This document shows positions 1 through 9,547 of a DNA stretch of 64,000 nt, piece after piece. The stretch is from an uncultured Bacteroidota bacterium. Lineage in GTDB: Bacteria; Bacteroidota; Bacteroidia; AKYH767-A; 2013-40CM-41-45. Within the stretch, counting starts at the first letter, position 1, and the number at the start of each line of letters is the position of its first letter. Both the position numbers and the translations under genes were made by a program. The notes beneath the pieces were generated by a model. It was not told the DNA's origin. It made no database searches and worked only from the letters and a program-made list of their open reading frames with translations. The DNA is taken from the NCBI GenBank assembly GCA_937871435.1, contig CALMQM010000103.1:124813-188812 (forward strand), given 5' to 3'.

Positions 1-1169
1 TTAGCAAGTAATTGTTTGTGGAAATCGTTGTAGTAAGCGTTACCTTCCATTTTCACCTTAGTAGTACGGTGACAATTGATACACCATCCCATTGTAAGTG
101 GTGAGTACTGACCCGCTACAGTCATGCTGTCCTGCACCGGACCGTGACATGTCTGACAAGCAACTTTACCTACAACTACGTGTTGCGCGTGGTTAAAATA
201 AGCGAGATCAGGAAGATTATGGACGCGGACCCATTGGATAGGCTTAGGATTTGGTCCGTATGTTCCTTTGTCAGGATCGTAATCCAGCGCTTTATAAATT
301 TTTGCAATTTCAGCGGTACCTGTTTCAGGGCCTTTACGAACATATTTGTGACAGTTCATACACACGTTCGCTGAAGGGACACCTGCAACTTTTCCACGCT
401 CCGCACCGCTGTGACAATAAATACAAGGTATTTGCATTGTACCTGCGTGCAATTTGTGAGAGTACGCAATAGGCTGTTCCGGAGTATAACCCTGAGAAAT
501 ACCAATTGACATCAGAGAATACCAACCTTTTACACTTCCGTAAAGAGTGAGGAATATCAATATGACAGCAACCAGTTTCTTGTTGTTACGCAACCAGAAA
601 ATTGTCGATTCCTTGCGTGTCATCGGTGCGGGCTCAGGAAGACCTTCTTTGTGACGCACAGTACGAGCAAGTGTATGCTGAACTTTTCCCAGAACAGAAC
701 TCAACAACCAAAGTATCGCGATAGCAATCAACAAATACATCCAGATCGGCTGTTGTTCTTCAACAGGTGCAGTACCTCCCGGAGTAGTTCCTGCAACTGG
801 AGTTTCAGGTTTTTCTTCCTCCGCTTTTACGTAAGCCAGAATAGCTTTGATCTCTTCATCCTTCAAACCGAATGAAGGCATGGCTACTTTGTTGTTCTCA
901 TTGAAGATTTTTACTGCGTATTCATCTCCGCTCTTCACTACAGACTGTGAATTTTTGATCCACTTCAACAGCCATTCTTCCGGACGACGCTGAGCTATCC
1001 CTTTAAGGGCTGGCCCAACCATCTTTTCTTTTACGGCATGGCAGGATGCACAGTTGTTTTTGAAAAGCGCTTCACCATCTTGTGCATTTGCAACGGTGAA
1101 TGAAAAGAGCGCGAGAGAAAATACAGTGACAAGGAACGTAAAGTACCTGGTAATGTAGCGGTTGCTCAT
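1..1169 (-). CDS. actA: Alternative complex III pentaheme cytochrome c subunit (ActA), 3' end cut by window
   Basis: The minus-strand frame is open from the ATG at 1167-1169 to the window edge (389 codons, no stop), so the gene is partial. A hydrophobic N-terminal segment ending near NAQD looks like a signal peptide. Five CxxCH heme sites are visible: CASCH in an N-terminal cytochrome c domain, then, after a transmembrane segment (WMYLLIAIAILWLLSS) and a second hydrophobic stretch, CIYCH, CMNCH, CQTCH and CINCH. An N-terminal monoheme domain followed by a multiheme domain fits ActA of alternative complex III, a quinol-oxidising complex that replaces cytochrome bc1 in many Bacteroidota. It would sit on the periplasmic face of the inner membrane and pass electrons to an oxidase. 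The other act genes would be expected to the left, outside the window. The alternative is another multiheme cytochrome, but the layout favours ActA. Confidence 0.85.
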   Translation of the reverse strand, partial: MSNRYITRYFTFLVTVFSLALFSFTVANAQDGEALFKNNCASCHAVKEKMVGPALKGIAQRRPEEWLLKWIKNSQSVVKSGDEYAVKIFNENNKVAMPSFGLKDEEIKAILAYVKAEEEKPETPVAGTTPGGTAPVEEQQPIWMYLLIAIAILWLLSSVLGKVQHTLARTVRHKEGLPEPAPMTRKESTIFWLRNNKKLVAVILIFLTLYGSVKGWYSLMSIGISQGYTPEQPIAYSHKLHAGTMQIPCIYCHSGAERGKVAGVPSANVCMNCHKYVRKGPETGTAEIAKIYKALDYDPDKGTYGPNPKPIQWVRVHNLPDLAYFNHAQHVVVGKVACQTCHGPVQDSMTVAGQYSPLTMGWCINCHRTTKVKMEGNAYYNDFHKQLLA

Positions 1170-1625
1170 GTTGGTTTAATTAGCGCGTTCGTTCAGAACG
1201 TGTAAGGCAAAAAACGAAAACCGATGACCTCTGAGGCGGTCATCAAATTGTCAGTTTTTTGAATGGGTGCAAATTTATTAGAAACAACATTTCAGGAAAG
1301 AATTTGTGAAAAAAAATTTAAAATGAGCTTCTTATTGGACACATTCTGTTTTTATTCCCGAAAGCTTTTAACCTCAAATCGGTACATTGACCATTTTTAA
1401 CGGGGTCAGGACATTGCGAAAATTCTTGGTAGAACCCATTGTATGCCATTGCCATAAGCTTGAACAATAGAATCATTCTAAATAAATAAATTGTTAATTG
1501 ATAATTTTCATTTATGAGAAATTCTTGGGGAAGAAATTTATCGAAAAATAATTTCCTTGATAATCAATTATATAAAACAAGAGTTTTTACGAAGAAAATT
1601 GATTGTATCCTAAAAAAACACAGTC
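1170..1625. other. Intergenic region, no gene seen
   Basis: AT-rich spacer between the actA start and the 3' end of the cyclase-family gene. Besides the candidate -7 box at 1270-1277 I see no convincing gene, RNA or terminator. The short open frames here have no family signature. Confidence 0.6.
1270..1277 (-). promoter_or_regulatory. Candidate -7 promoter box for actA
   Basis: On the minus strand this reads TAAATTTG, an exact match to the Bacteroidota -7 consensus TAnnTTTG, about 100 bases upstream of the actA ATG. No clear TTG -33 element is seen at 19-21 bases upstream, so support is moderate. Confidence 0.4.
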
Positions 1626-2378
1626 TTACCCCTTTATCAACTTGTATAACAAAGGCTTACTTGGACTGGCATCATTTTCAAACGAGGCAATTTGCAAATT
1701 GAGAAGATAAGTTCCATCCTTTATTTCATCTGGAACATAAATCAATTCGGTGATCGTTGCATTGGTTCTCGGAGATTGCGGATAACTCCAGAACTCATGG
1801 TGGGCCAATAATTTACCTCCATCTTCTTCTCTGTCCACCGAAGGCAGATCCAGTAATAAATGATCAATCCCGCATTCACGTATATAAGCTGCCGCATCGT
1901 GATGCAAATAAGCAGGATTGGTTCCGGAATACTGCCTGTGTAATTTAACATCCGGATTAGGTCTGGTTCGAATGATCAACGCTTCAGGCTGTTTTTCCGC
2001 CAGTGCTTTCTGAATATGTTCCTTTTTAATGATATGATCTTCAAATACTGTTTGAGGTGTGATTGAAATCAATTCGGCCAGAAAGAAAAATTGTTTCAGA
2101 CTCTGATTAATGGTATGGCCTTCTTTTGAAATATGCCCTACGCATTCGGTGTGTGTTCCATTGCCATGTGGATTGAAAAGAATATTGTTCACGTTACAGG
2201 ATCCACCCTGGCTGACATCTCCGATAAAATTACCGGCCCGAAATGGCTCCATCCTTACCGGCGGAACATAAAATGCATTCACATTTACCTCGCCCGCACG
2301 CAATGGAACAGATATATCATGCGGTTGAGATAAATCAACACGAAATAAATTTCCGTTGATCACACAGCTTACTACCAT
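1626..2378 (-). CDS. Cyclase family protein (kynurenine formamidase-like metal hydrolase)
   Basis: A 250-residue protein of the cyclase/arylformamidase family (PF04199). The metal-binding signature is visible as HGNGTHTECVGH around residues 71-82, and a second conserved stretch, DLPSVDREEDGGKLLAHHEFW, lies in the C-terminal half. Family members are Zn- or Mn-dependent amidohydrolases that open formyl-kynurenine or related cyclic substrates; the substrate here cannot be inferred. No signal peptide is apparent, so it is probably cytoplasmic. The canonical HxGTHxD motif is altered (Glu in place of Asp, one residue extra), as in one subgroup of the family. It stands alone on the minus strand; no kynurenine-pathway gene is adjacent, so kynBU-type function is not claimed. 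Confidence 0.8.
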   Translation of the reverse strand: MVVSCVINGNLFRVDLSQPHDISVPLRAGEVNVNAFYVPPVRMEPFRAGNFIGDVSQGGSCNVNNILFNPHGNGTHTECVGHISKEGHTINQSLKQFFFLAELISITPQTVFEDHIIKKEHIQKALAEKQPEALIIRTRPNPDVKLHRQYSGTNPAYLHHDAAAYIRECGIDHLLLDLPSVDREEDGGKLLAHHEFWSYPQSPRTNATITELIYVPDEIKDGTYLLNLQIASFENDASPSKPLLYKLIKG

Positions 2379-2425
2379 AATCAGGAACTGAGAAATAGAG
2401 CGAGGAAGGTAGGAAAAAAGTAAGA

Positions 2426-5400
2426 TTACTTTTTAATCAATTTGGTAACAAATTGTTCTCCTTCAAAAATCAGATGCACAAAATAAACACCCGAAGACAA
2501 ATCTGCCGACAATGGCAATTCCAGTGTTCGACTTCCTCTGGATAAGAAGAGATCATCATGGTAAATTACTTGTCCAACAGAATTTTCTACCTGTACCATC
2601 ATTTTACCTGCTTCATTGGTTTGAATGTACAGTTCAGGATCAGATACAAATGGATTCGGTGACGCGGCAATCAGCTCAAAAGTTTTTGCGGAATTAAACA
2701 GTACTACTACTGCTTCCGATTCCCGCGACTGACCATCAAAGTCAACCTGACGAAGTTTATAATAATTTTTACCCTGCACAGGCTTATCATCTACAATCGA
2801 ATAATTGCTTTGCTGAGTGGTGTTACCATGACCGGGAACAAATCCTATTCTCTCATAGCCATAAACTCCTGCACGCTCACGCGCGGCATATACTTCAAAA
2901 TAATCGTTGTTGATTTCGGATGAAGTTGCCCAGGAGCAAAGTACTGACGACTTACCGTTTTTCTCAGCAGTGAAATAAAGTAATTCAACAGGCAAAGGAG
3001 ACGGTCCGTTTCCTGCACCTGCAAATCCACTGAAAGAAGAAAGTCCATCCCTGCGTGCGCCTTGCAAGCTGCCTGATGCAATTGAATACATAGAGATTCC
3101 TGTATTCACACTGATATCTGCTCCATCATGTGTGCCATAAGTAGTTCCCCATGCACCCTGACCAGTACTGTCAGGAACCGCGACACTGGGGCGCTTCAGC
3201 AGTCTTAATTCAGACCCTGTCAATCCATCCATAGCCTGCAGATTAAATCTGTCTCCTGCGCATTCTATACTGTAATCCACCGGTCCAAGTGCGCCCGGGA
3301 AAATAGAAGGATCACCGTTCACATTCGATCCGTTATTCTCCTGGAAATCCCAATAGAAATCTCCCACCATATCAATTTCGTGGTTGAGACATGTCGTTGC
3401 AGTCTGTCCTCCCTGATCATCTATTTCAAAAGGATTGCCGCAGCCATGACCGGTATTTCCAATGAAGATACCATCCACCACAAAGTTGTTGTTGTTGTTG
3501 AGATAAGTTCCTACGAGGTAATTGTTATTGGTATTTGAAGCAAATTGTACCAGAGACGGGCAATAAAAATAATCTCCTACTACTCCACTGCCTCCAGTAG
3601 TGCGGAATCCCAGCGGATAGAGATATTCATTTTTCGTTCCTGTATTAATTATTTTCCTGTTAATACGTCCTTCAAAAAATCCATTGCGTGTGTTCTGCGC
3701 AGCGATAGTTTGACGAGTCACACAACCGGGATCATCATTGAGAAGTGTAATGGTTTTGAAATTCACACCGGTATTTTCGTTTGCATCATAAGTACCACCA
3801 TTGCGCGAAAGCAATACGCCATTGGTAAAATCCATAGCATACAAAATATTCAGATTCCCTTGCAAAATGGCTTCATGACGATTCGATGCAACTCCTGTAG
3901 GTTGTGTTTTATTTATTCTCAATCTGCAGATTGTTCCGGGGTAAGTTCCGCTTGAATTACGGATATCGAGAATCTGTTGTTGAGTTGTACTCGCAACATC
4001 TATCAAACCTTCGGTGATGGCACCACCTGCTGTGGCACCTGTACAACTGCAGGTTCCGTTGATGGTGATATCACCTGTTGCGGTAAGTGTATAAGTAGCA
4101 AGATCAATGGTGGCACTTTTTGCCGGTACTGCATTTTGCTGAACCGTAAAATTATTAATGGTCACATTTCCGCAACCTACTCCGGCCTGCAACAAAGGAT
4201 AATTGGGTGAGTTGTCTTTGATAACAACATCGGAGGTAGCAATAGGAACCGCTTCCCGGTCCCAGTTACATGGCTCACACCATTTATTGTCTACTGATCC
4301 CAACCATGTATACGTTGACCCTGCAATGCTTCCCGGATCAAACTCATCAGCACCAATATCAACACAGGAAGGTCGTGTGAAAACATCAATGTCATCCGTT
4401 ACAGTTGGCGAGAGGGAAATTCCTGCATTACGAACATTGTAGTCAGAAGTATGTAAATCCGTCGCAGAAGTAAATGCAACAGTAGCTGATTTAGATGCAG
4501 TCACCGGATCACCTCCGCCACAGGTCGCATTCCAGATAGTAAGCGTTGCGCAGTCGGCACCCGAATAATTTGCCAGTGGCGCAGCGGAAGTATACAACAG
4601 GTTATTTGTTCCCTGAGCAGCGGAATATGCAGGAGATGAACTTCCAGACATACGTATGGCATAGTGTTTCCCTGAACCTCCACTCCGTTCATTGTAAAAA
4701 ATATTATTCTTCAACAAAAGCAATGTGGAGCTCGTGTTGTAATTGTAAGCGTAAGTATTGTCTGAACCTGAAGGAGAACCAAGAATGCGTACAGAATTGA
4801 AATAGGAAACTCCTGAACCGGCAACATGCTCAATACCGTTGATGGTTAAATCATTGTTTAAACCGCTGCCCAGACTGATGAAATTATTATAGGCATTACA
4901 TTGATTCACATTTTTCAAAGTCAGACCGGAAATCAATGAAGTATTTGTAGAACTGCTTATACTCAATCCGTAGATCCAGCATTTTGATATCGTACTAATA
5001 TTGGAAGCACCGCCCTTACAAAAGATTCCGCGAATTTGAACAGAGCCCGTAGCGGCAGTATTAGACAAATTATAGACTGTATCCTGCGCGATAGTCGTTG
5101 CTGCAGTTCCGGCAATAGGAATATCCAATATTCCCACAATGCTGGCTTGTTCATCCACACCTGTATTAGCACCACTGACCGTGATATTCTGCACTTTATT
5201 TCCTGTGATGGAAACAGCGAACAATGAAACTGTATTGTGTATTCCAACAATGTTTGCGTTTCGATGAACTGAATTAATACTGTTTGCAGTTGAAGAGCCC
5301 ACAGAGTTTGAGCTAATCGTAATGGCACCCCCTGAAGAACTGTTATAGATGCCTACAAAACCGATTCTGTCACCTACACCTGATCCGGGTGATGGAAATG

Positions 5401-6685
5401 TAATTGCTATCCCTCCGATTTTATTGCCGGTAATTGATTCAGCACCGGTATTCCCGGCTACAAAGATTCCTGCGGCAGGAGCAATCGCTGTAAACACTGA
5501 ATTATTCGTGGATTTAATTTGAATACTGTTTGTACCGGTCACAGATCCGATTGTATTGCCGGTAATATTGGTTGGGCCATTTTCCACATAGATCCCATAA
5601 AAAATCCCTGATCCGGCTGTTCCTGAAGACCGGCTGCTTGTCAAATCGTATCCGCCAATTACGTTGTTGGAAACAGTGGAAGTAGATCCGGCAACGGTGT
5701 TGATGATGATCGCCTGTACAGAGCCTGCAAAATTGGAAACACTGTTTGTGATCACCGTATATCCTGTTCCTGCCGAGTTTGCAAAACCGCAATAATTACC
5801 CGAGACTGTATATCCAGTTCCTGCCTTGATGACAATGGCACTGTATGTATTCGCCGGATACGGATTTCCACTGATGTTCAGAGTAAGAGTGTTTGTCTGA
5901 TAAATTCTGTTGTTCGTAATACTCCAGGCAGAACTTCCGGTGAAAGCATATACGCCTGCGCTCATTTGTCCGGATGAATAATAATCGTGAATGGTATTTC
6001 CGCTAATTATGATTCCGCTGTTGTCTTTGCCGGCAACAGTATTGTGACTTTTAATATAAATTCCGGGAAGAGATGCCCCAACCGGTCCAAGATCATTATT
6101 GGAAATTGTATTGTTATCGTTTCCGACCCCTGCACCTGCCAGCGAAAACCAAATGACAGATCCATCTGCGGCTGCATTGTACACTCCGAGAGATGACCCT
6201 AGAATCGTGCAATTGGTTATCAGGTTATTTGTGGCATCGTTGACAAATTTGATTGTTGCTGCCTGATTGGAGGTACTGCTATTACTGATTGTAAGTGAAT
6301 TCCCTCCTGAATTAAGACCGTTGATTGTTACATTGTCGGCACCGTTCAACTGAATCAGCGGCCCGGCAACGGCACCTGTAATTGATCTTGCAGCTCCACC
6401 GACAGGGGAAATTGTGAGACTGGTCCACACACCGGCACTCTGGATCAGGGATGCAGTTCCCGGCTCAACTATATTGGCAGAAATGGAAATTGTAATGACA
6501 AGTGCATTCTGAGGTCTTGCATTGATTGCCGTAAACGCTGCGGTTAATGTTGCATACGCACCATTTGGTGTTAACGGATTAGCCCCCGCGACCGTCACCT
6601 GACCAGATGATTGCAAAGAAAAAAACAAGGCACAAACAAAGAAAAGTAGCTTTATTTGAGACTGTTTGAATATATATCTACTCAT
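2426..6685 (-). CDS. Large T9SS-secreted beta-helix protein
   Basis: A 1419-residue secreted protein. Residues 1-29 form a signal peptide (hydrophobic core LLFFVCALFF, cut near SGQ). Residues about 30-720 are rich in short NxxxGNTI-type repeats (ISGNTI, ITGNKIGG, VSNNVIGG), typical of a right-handed parallel beta-helix; the stretch ending VDIGADEFD often closes such domains. A middle region with cysteines follows (WCEPCNWD), then the last ~85 residues start ASPNPF and end with KLIKK, a type A T9SS sorting domain that directs secretion and surface anchoring or release. Function is probably adhesion or polysaccharide binding; no catalytic motif was seen. The last codons and bases just after them (2415-2434) form an AT-rich inverted repeat followed by T residues on the minus strand, a possible weak terminator. 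Confidence 0.85.
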   Translation of the reverse strand: MSRYIFKQSQIKLLFFVCALFFSLQSSGQVTVAGANPLTPNGAYATLTAAFTAINARPQNALVITISISANIVEPGTASLIQSAGVWTSLTISPVGGAARSITGAVAGPLIQLNGADNVTINGLNSGGNSLTISNSSTSNQAATIKFVNDATNNLITNCTILGSSLGVYNAAADGSVIWFSLAGAGVGNDNNTISNNDLGPVGASLPGIYIKSHNTVAGKDNSGIIISGNTIHDYYSSGQMSAGVYAFTGSSAWSITNNRIYQTNTLTLNISGNPYPANTYSAIVIKAGTGYTVSGNYCGFANSAGTGYTVITNSVSNFAGSVQAIIINTVAGSTSTVSNNVIGGYDLTSSRSSGTAGSGIFYGIYVENGPTNITGNTIGSVTGTNSIQIKSTNNSVFTAIAPAAGIFVAGNTGAESITGNKIGGIAITFPSPGSGVGDRIGFVGIYNSSSGGAITISSNSVGSSTANSINSVHRNANIVGIHNTVSLFAVSITGNKVQNITVSGANTGVDEQASIVGILDIPIAGTAATTIAQDTVYNLSNTAATGSVQIRGIFCKGGASNISTISKCWIYGLSISSSTNTSLISGLTLKNVNQCNAYNNFISLGSGLNNDLTINGIEHVAGSGVSYFNSVRILGSPSGSDNTYAYNYNTSSTLLLLKNNIFYNERSGGSGKHYAIRMSGSSSPAYSAAQGTNNLLYTSAAPLANYSGADCATLTIWNATCGGGDPVTASKSATVAFTSATDLHTSDYNVRNAGISLSPTVTDDIDVFTRPSCVDIGADEFDPGSIAGSTYTWLGSVDNKWCEPCNWDREAVPIATSDVVIKDNSPNYPLLQAGVGCGNVTINNFTVQQNAVPAKSATIDLATYTLTATGDITINGTCSCTGATAGGAITEGLIDVASTTQQQILDIRNSSGTYPGTICRLRINKTQPTGVASNRHEAILQGNLNILYAMDFTNGVLLSRNGGTYDANENTGVNFKTITLLNDDPGCVTRQTIAAQNTRNGFFEGRINRKIINTGTKNEYLYPLGFRTTGGSGVVGDYFYCPSLVQFASNTNNNYLVGTYLNNNNNFVVDGIFIGNTGHGCGNPFEIDDQGGQTATTCLNHEIDMVGDFYWDFQENNGSNVNGDPSIFPGALGPVDYSIECAGDRFNLQAMDGLTGSELRLLKRPSVAVPDSTGQGAWGTTYGTHDGADISVNTGISMYSIASGSLQGARRDGLSSFSGFAGAGNGPSPLPVELLYFTAEKNGKSSVLCSWATSSEINNDYFEVYAARERAGVYGYERIGFVPGHGNTTQQSNYSIVDDKPVQGKNYYKLRQVDFDGQSRESEAVVVLFNSAKTFELIAASPNPFVSDPELYIQTNEAGKMMVQVENSVGQVIYHDDLFLSRGSRTLELPLSADLSSGVYFVHLIFEGEQFVTKLIKK

Positions 6686-6730
6686 TCAGAAGGCTTTGTA
6701 AAAACTCAAATCAGGCGAGTTTAGAATCTT

Positions 6731-6738
6731 CAAAAATA
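6731..6738 (-). promoter_or_regulatory. Candidate -7 promoter box of the beta-helix protein gene
   Basis: Minus-strand TATTTTTG matches TAnnTTTG and lies 45 bases upstream of the ATG at 6685. No good -33 TTG is seen at the expected distance. Confidence 0.4.
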
Positions 6739-6838
6739 GGGAATAGACCTGAATTTATCTATTATTATAATGTAAAATCATTGTAAATCTTCGTGATTTC
6801 TACATTTAATATGTTGATAGCCACAAAGCTTGGGTGAA

Positions 6839-7549
6839 TCAACTTAAAAGTTTGGCGAAAAAGTAAGCAGCCGCGGCTGCAAGCAATCCAATCATGGTTG
6901 TCCGCAAAGCTCCTTTCAATGGTTGCTGGCCTGTGGCCTTGCTTTTAAAGTATCCGAAAAACATCAGACATACAACGGTAATGATTGCAGAAATCAACAA
7001 GCCGGAATGCGGGGTATCTGTAAAAAAATATGCTGATAAAGGAACTATCCCGCCAACGATATAAGCTAAACCGATATTTCTTGCACTTTGTCTCGCACGA
7101 CGGATATCCGGTTTTTCCAGACCGAGTTCAAATTTCATCATGAACTCTACCCATTTATCCGGATCTTTTTCCATTTCATTCATGATTGTCTCCTGAGATT
7201 CCGGCGACAATCCGTAATTGGCAAAAATTTCTTTCACCTCTCTTCTTTCCGTTTCGTAATGTGTTTTTATTTCTCTGTATTCTCTTGCAAGCTCGGAATC
7301 GTAATGTTCTATCTCAGTTTTTCCGGCCAGGTAACCACCCAAGCCCATTGCGATTGAACCTGCAACTATCTCTGCGAATCCTGCTGTGATAATGATCGCA
7401 TTACTGCTCACTGCACTACTCAATCCGGCTGCTAATGCAAACGGAACAGTTAATCCATCTGCCATCCCGATCACAATATCCCTGACCGTTTCAGTTTGTT
7501 CAAAATGTTCTTCCTGATGATGATGATGATGAGTTGCTGTCTCTGACAT
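6839..7549 (-). CDS. VIT1/CCC1 family metal transporter
   Basis: A 236-residue membrane protein of the VIT1/CCC1 (DUF125) family, which exports or sequesters Fe2+ or Mn2+. Visible features: a histidine-rich N-terminus (HHHHH at residues 7-11), the conserved first helix DIVIGMADGLTVPFALAAGLS, a second helix ending GSIAMGLGGYLAGKTE, then a charged cytoplasmic helical segment (EHYDSELAREYREIKTHYETERREVKEIF region, residues about 80-145) that in plant VIT1 binds metal, and three C-terminal transmembrane helices. Family length is normal. It is flanked by a T9SS protein gene and divergent from the cysteine desulfurase. Export of excess iron or manganese is the likely role; the His-rich tail could bind metal before transport (inference). 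Confidence 0.85.
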   Translation of the reverse strand: MSETATHHHHHQEEHFEQTETVRDIVIGMADGLTVPFALAAGLSSAVSSNAIIITAGFAEIVAGSIAMGLGGYLAGKTEIEHYDSELAREYREIKTHYETERREVKEIFANYGLSPESQETIMNEMEKDPDKWVEFMMKFELGLEKPDIRRARQSARNIGLAYIVGGIVPLSAYFFTDTPHSGLLISAIITVVCLMFFGYFKSKATGQQPLKGALRTTMIGLLAAAAAYFFAKLLS

Positions 7550-7611
7550 TTTATTGCGATGAAAATTATTTTGTAAAAGTAGAAAATGTTTCGGTTTCGG
7601 GTTGTTGGTTG

Positions 7612-7660
7612 TTAGGTATTAGGTATTAGGTATTAGGTATTAGGTATTAGGTATTAGGTA
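7612..7660. repeat. Heptamer tandem array (TTAGGTA)x7
   Basis: Seven perfect, contiguous copies of TTAGGTA (49 bases) lie between the divergent transporter and cysteine desulfurase genes. They are the purest of several 7-bp-period arrays in this window. Confidence 0.97.
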
Positions 7661-7680
7661 AATGGAATTAAGAACTATTA

Positions 7681-7708
7681 ACACGAAACACGAAACAAAA
7701 AACGAGGA
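7681..7708. repeat. Degenerate heptamer array (ACACGAA type)
   Basis: Four consecutive 7-base units, ACACGAA, ACACGAA, ACAAAAA and ACGAGGA, twenty bases after the perfect TTAGGTA array. Same period, different unit. Confidence 0.7.
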
Positions 7709-7742
7709 ACCAAATTCATTCTTCCCTTTTACCAACAAACCT

Positions 7743-7750
7743 TACCTTTG
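7743..7750 (+). promoter_or_regulatory. Candidate -7 box of the cysteine desulfurase gene
   Basis: TACCTTTG matches TAnnTTTG. It contains the TTG that would be an upstream start of the reading frame, which argues that translation begins at the ATG at 7787 instead. No -33 TTG at the expected spacing was seen. Confidence 0.5.
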
Positions 7751-7786
7751 AATGAAGAACAATCATACGGACAATTTCAAACTGTC

Positions 7787-8935
7787 ATGCCGATTTATTT
7801 AGATTATAACTCTACGACGCCTGTTGATCCGCTTGTTCTGGAAGCAATGTTGCCTTACTTCAAAGAGAAGTTTGGAAACGCGGCAAGCAGTACTCATGCA
7901 TATGGTTGGGTAGCCGAACAAGCGGTGGATGATGCGCGACAACATATAGCAAAACTGCTGAATGCTGAATCCAATGAAATTGTTTTCACCTCTGGCGCCA
8001 CGGAAGCTATTAACCTTGCTTTAAAAGGAGTATTTGAAGCATACAAAAGCAAGGGAAATCATATCATCACTGTATCTACTGAACACAAAGCTGTTCTGGA
8101 TACCTGTTCCTATCTTGAAAAGAACGGAGCCCGGATAACACTGTTACCAGTTCAACCGGATGGATTGATCCAACCTGAAGAACTCCGCAAACATTTGACA
8201 GACAAAACAATTTTAGTGAGCGTCATGTTTGCGAACAATGAAACAGGTGTGATTCAACCGATTCGTCAACTTTCTGAACTGACCCATGCTGGAAAAGCGT
8301 TGTTCATGAGTGACGCAACACAGGCATGCGGGAAAATACGTGTTGATGTGGAAGAAGAAGGAATTGATTTGCTTCCATTTTCTTCACACAAATTATACGG
8401 GCCCAAAGGTTGTGGTGCCTTGTACGTTAGACGAAAAAATCCCAGAGCGAAACTACTTGCGCAAATTCATGGTGGCGGACATGAAAATGGCTTGAGAAGC
8501 GGAACACTCAATGTTCCCGCTATTGTCGGATTTGGAAAAGCCTGTGAATTGGCAGCAAGCAGAATGTGGGAGGATAGCAGCAGAATAAGTGTATTGCGAA
8601 CTCAACTCGAACAAAATCTGCTCGACCTTGGCGGAGTCGCTGTCCAGGGAAACACCCGGCACCGGCTGCCGAATACCAGCAATCTCTCATTTACCGGCTG
8701 CTCAGCTTCCGTACTTATTAAAGAGTTGTTTGACATTGCCGTTGCAACAGGCAGTGCATGCACATCCGCTTTGCCAGAACCCTCACATGTCCTGAAAGCT
8801 ATGGCTGTCCCGGATGATGTGGCGTTTTCTTCTTTGCGTTTTTCATTGGGAAGATTTACAACAGCTGAGGAAATACAGACAGCTATTGACAAAATCAGCA
8901 AAGCATACATGCGATCACGCTCTCAAAATGAATAA
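7787..8935 (+). CDS. Cysteine desulfurase (NifS/IscS family)
   Basis: PLP-dependent class V aminotransferase fold that removes sulfur from cysteine for Fe-S cluster and thio-cofactor synthesis. In the 382-residue form starting MPIYLDYNSTTP, the PLP lysine is K202 in SSHKLYGPKG, the PLP-contacting TSGATEA loop is near residue 69, and the persulfide cysteine is C325 in GSACTSA. An in-frame TTG at 7748 would add 13 residues, but it lies inside a -7 promoter box and the extension is not family-like, so the ATG at 7787 is chosen. No iscU or suf gene is adjacent; NifU-C and Mrp lie 12 kb away. It may be the housekeeping enzyme or a specialised paralogue. The class with a short loop before the catalytic cysteine (GSACTS) differs from SufS. 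Confidence 0.92.
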   Translation: MPIYLDYNSTTPVDPLVLEAMLPYFKEKFGNAASSTHAYGWVAEQAVDDARQHIAKLLNAESNEIVFTSGATEAINLALKGVFEAYKSKGNHIITVSTEHKAVLDTCSYLEKNGARITLLPVQPDGLIQPEELRKHLTDKTILVSVMFANNETGVIQPIRQLSELTHAGKALFMSDATQACGKIRVDVEEEGIDLLPFSSHKLYGPKGCGALYVRRKNPRAKLLAQIHGGGHENGLRSGTLNVPAIVGFGKACELAASRMWEDSSRISVLRTQLEQNLLDLGGVAVQGNTRHRLPNTSNLSFTGCSASVLIKELFDIAVATGSACTSALPEPSHVLKAMAVPDDVAFSSLRFSLGRFTTAEEIQTAIDKISKAYMRSRSQNE

Positions 8936-9334
8936 TGATTCATTTTTAAAATCCTTTACATTTCAAGTTCGTCTAATCAAACATCATAATTCTGGTCCAC
9001 CTGAATCAGTCAGGGCACCATAAAATAAAATTCAAGACTCCTCACTTCAACAAACACAATGAAAGTGCAGAGTCTAAATGACAATTTATCCTGAATAACA
9101 AATCTGCGATGTCAGGGTCATTCCTTATCGTTGCAAGACAGAACATTTTCCCTGACAGATTTTTCGGAAAGATTCCTACAAACCCCCATCACGATGACTT
9201 TCCCATGTCCCGAACCAAAAAAATTCTTCTTTTAAACACACGCTGACTTTTATCATAAATCCGACTGATTCATATCATATTCAGATTTGTGTTTCATTGG
9301 TAAACTCGTATCCTGAACCTGAAGAGTAAATTTT
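8936..9334. other. Intergenic region with an inverted repeat, no gene seen
   Basis: A 399-base spacer between the cysteine desulfurase and XRE genes. It holds perfect 8-base arms TGTCAGGG (9110-9117) and CCCTGACA (9150-9157), with the right arm followed by GATTTTT. That is terminator-like but with a 32-base loop, so a small RNA or a decayed element is possible. No protein gene is supported. Confidence 0.45.
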
Positions 9335-9547
9335 ATGAATAATGACAAATTTCTGTATCAGCTTGGATCCAAGATCAAAGCTATTCGCAGTGAGAAAAAC
9401 ATGACACAGCAAGTGCTTGCCAAGCGTTGCGGATTTGAAAAATCAAGTTTATCCCGGATTGAATCGGGTCAAATTAATATCACCGTACTCACTCTGAAAA
9501 AAATTGGTCGGTCTTTAAAAACGCCGATTGTTCACTTTTTCAAATAA
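9335..9547 (+). CDS. Small XRE-family HTH regulator, apparently shortened by an in-frame stop
   Basis: A 70-residue helix-turn-helix protein of the XRE/Cro-CI type. The HTH spans about residues 10-65: MTQQVLAKRCGFEKSSLSRIESGQINITVLTLKKIG matches the HTH_3 pattern, with recognition helix KSSLSRIESG. It would bind DNA as a dimer; the target is unknown. The TAA stop at 9545-9547 is followed in the same frame by 18 charged, coding-like codons (SDKETFSEEKTKLIEVLE) and a TAG at 9602-9604, which suggests an ancestral longer form. It is alone, between a desulfurase and a convergent T9SS gene; no toxin or phage gene is next to it. Confidence 0.8.
   Translation: MNNDKFLYQLGSKIKAIRSEKNMTQQVLAKRCGFEKSSLSRIESGQINITVLTLKKIGRSLKTPIVHFFK

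Noticed and set aside
1963..1975. T-loop-like GGTTCGAAT as part of a tRNA
   Set aside because: It lies inside the cyclase-family gene and no acceptor or anticodon stem can be built around it; the same holds for a similar string near 32575 in dnaE.
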